64,000 nt of DNA from positions 19,081,501 to 19,145,500 of the forward strand of contig NC_135789.1 in the NCBI RefSeq assembly GCF_051106095.1, read 5' to 3'. Each line of letters opens with the position of its first letter. Within the stretch, counting starts at the first letter, position 1. The DNA comes from Pogona vitticeps. Taxonomy: Eukaryota > Chordata > Lepidosauria > Squamata > Agamidae. Positions 25,042 to 35,973 of this stretch are shown here, in pieces. The position numbers were made by a program, and so were the translations under genes. The notes below the pieces were generated by a model. It was not told the origin of the DNA. It saw only the letters and a list, made by a program, of their open reading frames with translations, and did no database searches.

Positions 25042-25807
25042 GTGAGTGGGGAGGGGGGGAAGCGGGGTGGGGGGAAGCGGGGGTCACCTTCTGAGGGGGG
25101 GGCTCTGCGCCTGCTGAGCCCCCTCGCCGTGGGTGGGGGGAGGGGGTTCTTGTGTGGTCCAGTGGGGTTGACCTGTTGGGCTTCTGCCTGCCTTCCCAGG
25201 AAAGAAAGGAAGGAAGAAGGGGCGCCTCTGGGTTGACCTGTTGGGCGCCTGCCTTCGCCCCCCTCCTTGCAGGGGAAACTAGGGCGGGGCGGCCCCAGGG
25301 CTCTACCGGTGGAGCCTTTGCCTGCCTGCCTCTCTCTCTCTCCCCCCCCCCCGACACCCCCACCCCTCTAAGGAACAAAACGGGCGGCCTTTTGACGGGG
25401 TGGGGGGAGGGCTAAGGGGTGGGGATGAGGCAGCCCCACCTGGAGCTGCTTCTGTTGGATTTCCGCCTCTTCTTTCCTCTGCTCGGTGGGAGAGGAGGCA
25501 GCAATTGTTTCCCTTCCCCTTTGGTCTTTCCAGGGCCCTCCGGGTTACTCTGACGTTCGGTCTCCTCCTTTCCCTCCACTCCCTTTTTCTGTTGGATTTC
25601 TGCCTGTTCAGGAGCTACATCTTCTCTCAAATGTCTCTTTCTCAAGGGCTGGCCCAAGGCTTAGCCTTGGTCAAGCCCAACCCACCTGCAGTTCCTGGGT
25701 CAGGAAAACAGCAGCAGCTGCTTTTTGTATCCCACCCCTTGCTGCCCCCTTCCTGAGCCCCACTTTTTCTTTTCTTTTCTTTTTAAAGAAAAAGAATCCC
25801 AACCCTA

Positions 25808-25890
25808 ACATAAAATGTATTAACATAACTTAATACATAAAATGTATTAACATAACTTAAAGAACAACACTAACGTAAAATGTATACTTA
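25808..25890. repeat. AT-rich tandem repeat before SGTA exon 2
   Basis: Two near-identical 27-base units (ACATAAAATGTATTAACATA then ACTTAA) plus a decayed third copy, in otherwise GC-rich surroundings. It starts after an oligo-A segment at about 25786-25800 and ends about 90 bases before the acceptor at 25979-25980. Confidence 0.7.
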
Positions 25891-26070
25891 CAGTACTACG
25901 AAAATTTTTCCTCCTGTGGGCAATATTGGGCAATATTTGAATATTATATCCAATAATTTCTCTAATTTCATTTTTTTAAGGAGCCAGAGGAAGAAGGAGC
26001 AGCCGCTGCCACCACCGCTGCCACACCACCGCCACCACCAGCATCAAGGGGCGGCCCCTGGAGCCACAGC

Positions 26071-29000
26071 ATGGCAGAGCAGAAGCGGCTGGCCTTCTCC
26101 ATCGTCCAGTTCCTCCAGGACCAGCTGCAGAACGGGGGCCTCTCCCTGGACGCCCAGGAGAGCCTGGAAGGTGTGCACCCCACTCCACTGGGTGACGGGT
26201 GGTGAGGCTGCTGGCATGTGTGTGTGTGTGTGTTTGAGGCTGTGGTGGAGATAGCTTGGCTTCCGCCCTCTTGCCCACTGCCTGACAATCAGTTTTAGAC
26301 CTTTTTAGTTAAAAGGACTTCAAGGGTATCCGTTAGGGTCACTTTCCCCCCTTTTCTCAAAATTTAAGCCATTTTAAAAACTTGTCACCAAAAAAATTGT
26401 CACCAAAAAAGCCACGAAGCAGCTCCAGACACGGAGATGGTTTGTGGGTTCAGAGCATCTTCTCTGAATTAAAAAACACAGTGGAAGAGAGGCGAAAACA
26501 GGCGGTTCGGATCAAGGAACTGAAAGGAACTTTAATATTTCTGCCGTTGGGTTTGAGAGCTGGGTGTGGGTGTGTGTTTTGTGGGGGCGAGGCCCCTGGC
26601 CACTCTTCCTGCGAGCGGATAAGGCCCAGCGGCCGAGGTGGTTGGGGGCCCTTCGGGGAAGAAAGGGCTCTGACCCCTCGCTGCTTCTCTCGCAGTTGCC
26701 ATCCAGTGCCTTGAGACAGCCTTTGGGGTCTCCCTGGAGGACCAGAGCCTGGCCATCTCCCAGACGCTGCCGGAAATTTTCGAAGCCGCTGCTGCCAAGG
26801 TGGGTGCTTGCTTGCGGGGTGGGATGCCTGAGAAGTTCCTCCTTCCCTGCCTTCCTCCATCCAGGGGCCCTGAGCAGGGTCTGCAGTGGGGAGGGGATAC
26901 CTTGCCCCGAAGTCCCCGGTTTGCCTGGGCCCAGATGTGGTTAAGCAGGACATGAAACTTCCGGGTGGGGAAGACCAAAAGGGGATGGTGAGGAGCTCCA
27001 GAAGGATCTCTCCAAACTGGGAGAATGGGCGGCAAAATGGCAAATGGGTTTCGGTATAAGAAAATGTAAACAAATGCACATTGGCTCAAAAAATCAAAAG
27101 TTTATTTATTAGCTCATGGGTTCTGATGTAACGCATCGGGAAAGAGATCTTGGTGTGCTGGTGGACAGCTTGATGAAAGGGTCAACCCAGTATGCGGCGG
27201 CTGTGAAGAATGTTAGTTCTCATTAAAAAGGGGATTGAAAATAAAATAGTCAACCTTATAATGCCATTGTACAAAACACGGGTAAGGCTGCACCTGGAGT
27301 ATTGCGTACAGTTTTGGTCGCCGCACCTCAAAAAAGACAGAGTGGAACTGGAAAAGGTGCAGAAGAGAGCGACTCAAATGAGGACTGGGTTTGGGGTACC
27401 TCCCTGATGAGGAAAGGTTAGAGTTTTTGGGACTCTTTAGTCTGGAGAAAAGGTGCCTGAGGGGAGACATACACAGGGGCTGGATCAAGTGGCTGGAGGG
27501 AAGCTCTTTTCCCGCTCATGCAAGACCAGAACCAGGGGACCTCCACTCCAATGGAGTGTTGGGAGAAAGAGAACAGATGGAAGAAAACATTTCTTGACCC
27601 AGCGTGTTGTTAGTGTGTGGAACTCCTTGCCAAAGGATGTGGTGATAGCCTCTGGCCTCGATGCCTTGAAAATGGGATGGGACAGATTCCTGGAGGAAAA
27701 CTCCATTGCAGGTGACGAGCCATGACTGGGAGGTGTCCTCTCTGGATGTCAAAGGAAGGGAAGAGCGCGTGCAAAGGCCAGAGGCAGGGGAAGAGGGATA
27801 TCAGGAGATGGGGATTTCGTGTCTCGTGTGGTCCCAGATGCATCTGGTGGGGCCACCATGAGAGGTACAGGAAGCTGGACTAAATGGGGCCTTTGTTCTG
27901 ATCCAGAAGAGCCCTTCTGAGGTTCTTAAGTGGTGTGTTTTTTGTTTTGTTTTGTTTGGTCAGGTGGTGGGGAAATAACTCTTCGGCAACATGCTCTCCT
28001 GGGGAAAGCACTGGTGCTGGAGGCACTTGGGATAAGGGAAAGAGTTAGAGACCTTTCTTGGGGGGGGGGGAACAGACCCCCAGCCAGCATCCATCTTTGA
28101 GGCCTTAAAGCTCAGTTCCTTGTGGTTCCTCCCTGCGGTCCCGGGAACGGCAGCCGACAGAGGGACCTTTCCTGGAATACACAGGGAAGCTCTGATCGCG
28201 CCGCCTGGTGCCAAACATTGGCTTTCTCCCTCCCTCCCTCCTCAATGGCTTGCCGCGGTGTCTTCTCCTGCCAGGAGCCTCAGCCCACGGTGCCCACCCC
28301 TGACCCAGCCACCCCCTCCGAGGAGGACACCGCAGAAGCAGAAAGGCTGAAGGCCGAAGGTAGTAGGGGTTCTGGGGTTCTGGCGGCTGGGTGGGGGCTG
28401 CTGCGGATCAGGAGGGGAGGCTAGGGGAGGGGGTCTCCCGTCAAGCAGGCCTCCAGGAAGAGCAGCTCATGGTGGGAGGGCCTCGGGGAGGAGGGGGAGC
28501 ACCCAACAACTTGTCCCCAGCAGTCGAAAAATCCCCTTTCTGGGCATGAAAGAGGCTGGAACTGGTTCTTCTCCAACAGGAAATGAACAGATGAAAGCAG
28601 AGAACTATGACAGTGCCGTCTCGTACTATGGGAAAGCCATTGAACTCAACCCGTCCAATGCAGTCTACTATTGCAACAGGTCAGGCTCTGCAGGGCTTCC
28701 TTCCGCCCAGACACCCAGGGCCGCTGTCGCTGGGGCTCTCTGCCCATCCTCCAAACCCTGGAGAGGGGAGGAGAAAGCGTTTCCCACATCCTTCCTGGCC
28801 TGAGCCGAAATAAGCCGGTGCCTCGTTTTCCTGTCCCGTAAAATCCTGCCTCCATGAGTTTCAGGAGTAAAATGTCCCATGGCTTCTCTAGGGGCTTGAT
28901 CTTGGGAATGTTGAGGAGCGGTTGTGGGGCTCAGCTTCCTTGGCCCGCTTTGTCTTCCTCCAGGGCCGCCGCCTACAGCAAGCTTGGTAACTACGCTGGG

Positions 29001-31643
29001 GCCGTCCGGGACTGTGAAAGAGCCATCGGCATCGACCCCAAATACAGCAAAGCCTACGGGAGGATGGGGTGAGTGGCCCAGCCCAGAGATTTGGCCCTTG
29101 GGTGGTCGGTTCCCACCTGGATGATGCCCTCATCCACCTCCTGATCCCCCTGCTGGGGGTTTGGTCCTCCATACGCTTCCGAGGGTCAGTCTGGGACCTC
29201 CCCCCCCGTCCTGTCCTTTGCCCAGTTGCTTCTCCCAGATGAAGGAGGGAGATTGTTTTCGAGGGAGAAGACCCCTGCCAACCCTAGATGGAGGCAGCCT
29301 CTCTTCCCCGGCCAGCCCTCCACTCACCCTCCCGCCTGGTCTCTTTGGCCTCTCTGCAGCTTAGCCCTCTCCAGCCTGAACAAGCTCTCAGAGGCCGTGG
29401 TCTACTACCGGAAAGCTCTGGACCTCGACCCGGACAACGAGACGTACAAGTCAAACCTGAAAGTCACCGAGCAGAAAATGAAGGAGGCTCCAAGCCCGGT
29501 GGGTTCGGGAATGGGGCTGGGAGCGGGGAACGGAAAGTGGCTGGAAGGCAGTGCTGGAACTTGGGGGGTGGGACACGAGGCTGACGGGCTCCATGGTGGC
29601 AGGGGTGGCAGCATGGAAGTGGAAGAGCAAGGACATGGAGGGGGGGAGAGAGGAGGGGCAGAGAGGAGGGCAGAGGGCTAAGAGGCCGGCAGGCGGGCGG
29701 GCATATGAACCCCACAACCTTCCTTTGGCCCCCACGATTCTTCTCGTAGCCAGCAAGGGAGGGGGGAAATGTCCCTGTGGATCAGTTGAGCATGAGGCTC
29801 CTTTTCACACTTCTCTTCTCTTACCCAGACGGGAAGCCCAGGGGGCTTTGACCTGGCTAGCCTCCTCAACAACCCGGGATTTATGAGCATGGTGAGCAAA
29901 GGCTACGCTGGGGGTGGGTGGGTGGGTTTGGGGCTGGGAGTGGTGAGAAAGGGGGAACAGGCCAGGAAGGTTCCTCCTTGTTTTCTGACCGAGCCTCAGC
30001 AGCGCAGCCCAGTCGGGCCAAACCTGGCTTGGCCTGCTGGCGGGGCCCGGATCCAGCCTTCAGACGGGAGAAGGCGCAGTGGGGCGGGGCCCCGAGAGAG
30101 GAGAGCGGTGTTTCTGCCATCAAGGGGAACGAGTGCCCCTTGGATGAAGGGGCAGTGGACCCAATGCAGGCCAGTGGGGGTGGGGCTGTTCCAGAGGCAT
30201 CAATAAGGTGTTATTTTGGCCTCTCTCTCTGCTCTGTTAAAATTAGCCTGCTGACCTTTAGTCCTCCAGCGTAAACAAGGTGGGAGGAAAGTCTGCTGTC
30301 GAGCAGCCCTTTAAAAAGCCTTTCAGACATTCTGATACCGATCGGACGTGGGGCTTCTAGGCGGTGGTGGAGGGGACTAGAAATAGCTGTAAAATCGCCA
30401 CGCGAAGTCTGTTCTTTTGAATTTGCTGGCTGAGATTCCTCTCTCCCCTCCCCCTGCCCCTGCCCCTCCCCCTGCCCCTCCCCCTGCCCTTCCTAATTAA
30501 CCAGGCCTCGAACCTGATGAACAACCCTCAAGTGCAGCAGCTGTAAGTACTGGCTTGGCTTTTGGGTTTTCTCTTTCTTTCTCCTTTCTTATCATTTCCC
30601 CCACCACCACCCGGTCCTCACAAAGGCTCTCCCCCTCCTCTTCTGCAGGATGTCGGGGATGATCTCGGGGGGCCAGAGTCCGATAGCGACGCCGGGAGCC
30701 AGCCCTTCCCCGAACGACCTCGCCAGCCTTATTCAAGCGTGTGTAAAAGGAACCAGGCGAGGTGGAGGGGTGGTGGTGACAGGCACTTGCACACCCTCAC
30801 ACCCCTCCCCGTGAGACCTCAGGGAAACCTCCCCTGCCTGGAACAGGAAAGGGAGCCCCTCCACCTGAGGCTGGCTCTTCCCCTTCCTTGCTTGCTTCAT
30901 CTGCTCTTCCGAGTCGCGTAGAAGCCCTTTGCTGGTGCTGTTCGGAGCTCTCTGACCCCAATCCCCAGCCCCCTCGGTCCAGCAGCACCCGATTCGGTTG
31001 GGCTGTTACTGGGAAAGGCAAAGGCTTGCCAAGAGGGAGGGCCCGAGGGGGGGAGGGTGGCACCCTTCACACAGGTAGGGGTGTGTGATCCAAAGTGTTT
31101 GTCCAGGGGTCCTGATGCAGGACGGAGAGAATTGCTGAGGGGTGGCATTCGGACCAGAAGAGCCAGGGACAAATTCATGCATGACACATACCCCCGCCCC
31201 CCTGGTCAGAATACAGATACGAGGCCTCTCTTCCTCCACCCTGCTACCCTTTCCAGCTTGACTTTCGGCTTCTTTCATTCCACTTCTTCCTTGCCGGCAG
31301 CCGAGTTTGAAGCACCGATCCTGTCCTGCGATGGAAACGGCAGTCCCATGTGCCCAGAGGGTGGAGAGGGAAGGAGGCGGGTGTTCCTGCCTGTAGCAGC
31401 GTGTCTTGACTGCGTTGAAGCGCAAGCATCCTCCCACCTTAGCCAGAAAGACAAAACAAAAACCATAAATCTCTCGCTCGGTTTTGTTTCCTTGTTCTCT
31501 TCATCTTGCTCTTCTGTGTCTCTCACAGAGGCCAACAGTTTGCTCAGCAAATGCAGCAGCAGAACCCAGAGCTGATAGAGCAGTTGCGGAGCCAAATCCG
31601 GAGCAGGGCCCCCAGCGCCAGCAACGAAGAGCAGCAGGAGTGA
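26071..31643 (+). CDS. SGTA: Small glutamine-rich TPR co-chaperone alpha (complete)
   Basis: Cytosolic co-chaperone that binds Hsp70/Hsp90 and hands tail-anchored proteins to the BAG6/GET pathway. Coding exons: 26071-26170, 26696-26799, 28275-28359, 28580-28679, 28964-29068, 29360-29498, 29829-29891, 30505-30542, 30649-30738, 31529-31643. Phases match; the product is 312 residues against 313 in human. The exon holding the ATG starts at 25981 after acceptor TTTTTTTAAG. Domains: N-terminal dimerisation helices (1-68, [15 protein letters not shown]), three TPR units (about 92-200, [52 protein letters not shown]), and an Asn/Met/Gln-rich client-binding tail ([31 protein letters not shown]). Identity is close along the whole length. 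SGTB is the paralogue; the neighbour THOP1 favours SGTA. Confidence 0.95.
26960..27935 (+). mobile_element. CR1-type LINE, 3' part, in SGTA intron 3
   Basis: The translated stretch [15 protein letters not shown], then [13 protein letters not shown], then [14 protein letters not shown], then [11 protein letters not shown] is the conserved C-terminal end of the CR1-family reverse-transcriptase protein. The reading frame is interrupted several times (for example after 27407 and at 27597), and the 5' end is missing, as is usual for truncated LINE copies. It lies in sense orientation in the 1.5-kb intron 26800-28274. Exact borders are uncertain. Confidence 0.75.
30447..30490. repeat. CCCCTG-type short tandem repeat
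   Basis: Repeats of CCCCTG/CCCCTC form the long pyrimidine-rich stretch just before the SGTA acceptor at 30503-30504. Confidence 0.7.
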
Positions 31644-33374
31644 GGGAACCGACAGGTGAGGCCCCCAGCCGCTGAATCGGTCCCGCTGGCCGTCCTCCTT
31701 TGGAGGCCACTTAGAACGGAGGTGGAAGGAGAGAGAGGCCTGCTGGCCAGGGGACACTCCCAACCTGGCAGGACACGATCCGAGGGGAGGGAAGAAGCCC
31801 ACGGAATATTGGTGGTGGTGGCGGGTGCAAGAGAGAGGGGATGAGGGTGGTGCGGGGCAGATTTGGGTTGTGGGAAGGGAAGGCGGCAGGAAAAAAAGAG
31901 TGAAGCCTTCCGGGGGACCGAGGGCAGAGCGAGCAAGAGGGTTGGCATGCCGAGCGGGAAGGGTCCCGCTTGTATGACCCTGGCAGTCACACCGGCAGTC
32001 TTGACCTGGTCTCGCGACCAGCATCACCAGAGTTTTAATCTTGAGTAAGTGCGTCTGCCTTTCCGTCTCCCCATTAGGGTCGTTCTTTGCTGGGGAGACG
32101 ATCCTTCGCTGCAGGAGAAAAGGAAGGAGGAAGGAAAGAAGGAAAGGCGGGGGAGCCCAGCTTGTGTCTCGCCGTTCTCCAGCTGGGAAGGAAAAACCCA
32201 AGAGGGACAGATGGGGGAGGAGGGAGGGAGGGAGGGAGGGAGGGAGGAAGGGCGTGGGGATGAGCCCCACTTGTCCAACCTGCATGTTAGAGACTGTTCC
32301 GCGTCATTCCCCCCCCCCCCCAAAATACATAACCCCAGCCCATGCTCTACTCTCTCTGCTGCCTGGCAAGCTGTTCAGCACCAACCAGCATTGACCCGAT
32401 GGCCTGCCAAGGATTGGGGCCCCTTACCAGAGATGAACTGGGTCCCCCCCTTCCGCCGCCCTGGAGGAAACGCAACACTCATTTCTCAGAAGAATGTTCC
32501 ACGACGAATCCAGAGAACATCCCACCCATGAGAGGAGAGAGCTGCGGCTTCCGAAAAGACATGTTATTTTTGCCCTCTCCCCTACCCCACCTTTCCTCGC
32601 CCTGCAGGGCCTTCTCCCTCGCCGTCTGGAGAAGAGTTCGCTGTTCGTTTGTGGCTTTTGTACCCTTTGCTGACTCTGGATCCCACGAGCAGGGATCCGA
32701 GGGTTGAAGGACATTTCCCCTGAGTTATTTCTTTGGTCGCGCTGCTGAGGCTGCCGGGCGCGTGTCACGGAGCAGCAGAGAGCAGACCCTGATTGAAGGA
32801 TTTTGCTTTATTTTGGAGTGATCATGTATGTAGGCGGGAGGGGAAGTTGACCCTAGAATAGGACAAAAATGTTTTTTTTGGGGGGGTATGTTTGCAAATT
32901 GGACTCTTCTGCCCCCTCTCAACTAGGAACTGTCTTTCTTTCTCTCTCCTTTTTTAAGCCCTTGGCAAGCATGACTTGACAGTTGCGCTCTGTGTAAGCT
33001 CGTTGGGTGGACGGTGTGGTGGGACTTGACTGCCGGTCATCTTGGTTTTTTAAAGTGTTTCTAATTTGAGCTTTGGGTTTCTTTGCTTCCTGGGGAACTG
33101 GGGCCACCACGCGTGATGCCGATGCTTGAGGAGACCCACCGGGGGTGTGTGTGTGACATGCTTGAGTTGCCTTCACTAGAAGGGAAAGATGGGCCGGGCA
33201 AATGACACTTCCACGGTGGGGGTTCTCTGGGTGGGGGGCGAGGAAGAGGGCCAGGAAGTGCGTTGGCCACCTTTTCTGCGACAACTGTTTGGGCCCCCTT
33301 TCTGCTCTCCATTTGGGCCCCACTGGATCCCCCCTCCTTTCTCTGCCCTTCAGAAAGCAGAGCATGGAAAGGGC

Positions 33375-33445
<71 letters not shown>

Positions 33446-35141
33446 GAGGGAGAGCGCTCTTTGTGTTTTTCAGGGGGATGGGATGGGGACAGAAGCATAC
33501 CAGGCAGCCCCTCTCCGATCCAGGGTCACCCAGTTTTGGTCCTGGCCGAGGGGAGAGCCTAAGGAGATCCATCTCCTGGCCTGTGGCAACCTTACAGAGT
33601 AGGAAACCAGCCCTGTTCCAGTCTCCCCCCTACAAGCTCAAGGCCAACCCTCTCCCGGGCCGTCCTTTTTCTACTGGCTTGGCTCCCGTTCTCCCCCAAG
33701 TTGCCATCTTTTCTGGCGTGCACCTGCTTGGCGGCCACAGCAGGGTCCCTTGGGGGCAGCCCCAGGACCAGGACGGGCAGAGTACTTTCCAAGGGCCCAT
33801 GATGTTCCCATAGGTCCCCGGGCTCTTCCCCCCCCACACACCTGGGTCGACTTGCGGCGTTATCTGCAGGAGCTGAGTCAACGGTCGGCCTCCTAGCATC
33901 CTACAGGCTGGCCAGTTTTGGCTGATAAAAGCATTGACTTCACGGGATGAAATGTTGGCTGTCGCTGCTCAGTGGAGAAGCCAAAGGGAGACGAAACCCC
34001 TGAAGGAGGCCCGGGGAGCGTCTCTGCCTCACTGTGGGGCTGGGTGTCCATGCGGGTAACTGAGGCATCGGTATGTGGTGGGGAAAAGGTGGGCATCTTA
34101 AGGTAAGTGGCACAAGGGCTGGAGGAAGAAGAAGGCTCTTAGGAAAGGTCCCTCCTGGGTCCATGGGGTTGCCACAACAAATCGGTGGCTGTGAGACCCA
34201 CAAAGGGACCAGAGGCCCTCTGAAGGAAGACCCTCAAGGTTGGTTGGCATTTGGGGGGGGGTTGCATGGTAGGCAGGGTGGTGGGACTCCTTATGACTCG
34301 TGCAACCTCCGGATCTCATTTGGTGGCACTAATATACGAGGCCTTGCATTTACAGCATGTGAGAAATACAGTAATAGTTTAGCACAAATCTATTGGCTTG
34401 CTTTGCTTTGCGTCTGGGTCGGATAGGGAAGGGAGACCAAGGTGGACCTGCAGGGATGGGCATGAGCCCGGCTGAAAGCAGCGAGACCTCATGGAGGTGC
34501 AGAATACAACCCTTATAGTTCAGGGCCGGGAAGACAGCAGGGAGACCAGCGCCCTCTGGCCTCCTCGTCTTCCTCCTCTCTGGACTCGACTGCTAGCCGT
34601 GGAGGGGCACCCTAACCCCTGCCACCCTCCATGTCGGCACTGGGGAGGCTGAGCTGCCTGGCCCACTGCCAGCAGAACGTCCCAAGAGGGGGCTTCATGG
34701 TGGCATCTTCCCTTGAAGCCTGGGAGGGCTGGTCCCCCAGCGCCCTGCCTTGCCAGGACCGGTCCGGCTGTGGCCACAGAGCCCTCTGGGGGCCCCAACC
34801 TTCAGGGAGCCAGCCTCATTTGGACGCTACACCCTCCAGGGCCGAGAAAGGGGCCTGGCTAGCGGGGCAGGGTGTGGGTGTGGGTTGCCACCCCCATTCA
34901 CCTTCAGCCCCAGGATGGGGTTTGTAGTCACAAGGAGTCATTCAGGACCAGAGTCCAACCTGAGTTAAGAACAGCGGTCCTGCGTACTGTTATGTAAGGA
35001 GGGAGAACTGGCTACAGAGAATCCAGTGTCTTTCAAGGAAGCAAAACCCAACGTTTCCTAGTGGTAAGCAGCTCCGCGCATGGGCACCTGTGTCACAAAA
35101 GGGTGACCACTGGATCTTTTGTATCCCAAAAAGAACAATAC
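31644..35141 (+). other. SGTA: Probable SGTA 3' UTR, then spacer
   Basis: A good donor (GACAG|GTGAGG, 31655/31656) lies 12 bases after the SGTA stop, so the 3' UTR may be spliced; one possible acceptor is near 32370 after a CT-rich tract. I found no AATAAA in 31.6-34.4 kb, so the transcript end is unknown. Simple repeats: (GGGA)n at 32219-32248, and a (TG)n/(AG)n compound repeat at 33378-33450. No coding exon is supported in the rest. Confidence 0.45.
33378..33450. repeat. Compound (TG)n(AG)n microsatellite
   Basis: About 15 TG units run straight into an interrupted AG tract. The strand switch in purine content makes it easy to recognise. Confidence 0.9.
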
Positions 35142-35146
35142 AGTAT

Positions 35147-35702
35147 TGTGGCAACCCCAGACCTACTGGAGTATCCCACCCTGTAGTTATGCCGCCACCA
35201 ACCATTCCCTATTTATTTATTTATTTATTTAATTTATTTTATTTCTATCCCGCCTATCTGATCATATTAGACCACTCTAGGCGGCTATAAGGAGTCACAC
35301 AGACCAGGAATGGATTTTACTAAACAAAAGAACAAGGTTTATTGAAACAACAAACAGGGTAAATAAAAGGATCAGGTAAATAGGAAACTGGAACGTGGCA
35401 TAACCCCAATCACACACATACAACAGCTTGGTTCCCACGGAACACTTTAAGGTAACGCACAGACCCTGAACCTATCAGTTCTGGCTACCTAAATAGAAAC
35501 CTGAACCTATCAGGTATGTACTAACTGACAAACAGTTGTACCCAGTCTGACACACAGACTCCAACTCCTCTTCTCCACACCAGCTCCAAATATATATACA
35601 GTACAGCTCCTCCCCCCTGATGTCCCGCCTTCCACTCCCCATAGGATGGAACTTTCCCTCCAAACCCATGACAGACAGGTAGCATCAGTGCTGTATGTGA
35701 CA
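35147..35702 (-). repeat. Left LTR (3' LTR of the element)
   Basis: 556 bases, TG...CA ends, matching the right LTR except for a 76-base insert at 35213-35288 and a few substitutions. Confidence 0.9.
35213..35288. repeat. 76-base (ATTT)n hairpin repeat inserted in the left LTR
   Basis: An (ATTT)n stretch followed by CCGCCTATCTG ... CTCTAGGCGGCT, whose ends CCGCCTA/TAGGCGG form an inverted repeat. It is absent from the right LTR, so it arrived after the element inserted. The target appears as CTAT on both sides. A related copy with a similar hairpin lies at about 53318-53463. Confidence 0.8.
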
Positions 35703-35716
35703 CCTCCCCTCTTTAT
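35703..35716 (-). other. Polypurine tract of the Gypsy element
   Basis: On the - strand an AAAGAGGGGAGG run directly precedes the 3' LTR, where plus-strand synthesis is primed in this family. Confidence 0.7.
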
Positions 35717-35973
35717 AAGTTGTTTTGCGGGGGAAAAGCTAAAGTGCTTTTCTCCAAAAAAACAACCAGGATCACAACACAAAACAGTTATACATTATAA
35801 TACAATACCATACTTACTCACTCTAGGTCAAACATCTCAATTATGCATTTAAACGTTAATATTTGCAATACATTAAGTTACCTTTATTAATACAAACCAA
35901 GCCTGTTCACTAAACAGGTACATTTAACTTTTGGTCACCAAAATATACATAGTCCATGGTTTCTTCGCCGTCT

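Noticed and set aside
24700-25378. Arg/Pro-rich frames in the THOP1/SGTA promoter
   Set aside because: GC-rich random frames on both strands, with no family resemblance.
33202-33813. 203-residue frame downstream of SGTA
   Set aside because: It runs through the TG/AG microsatellite and has no homology that I recognise.
35475-35852. Small frames in the LTRs (also 40505-40764)
   Set aside because: The same frames appear in both LTRs, so they are LTR noncoding sequence.
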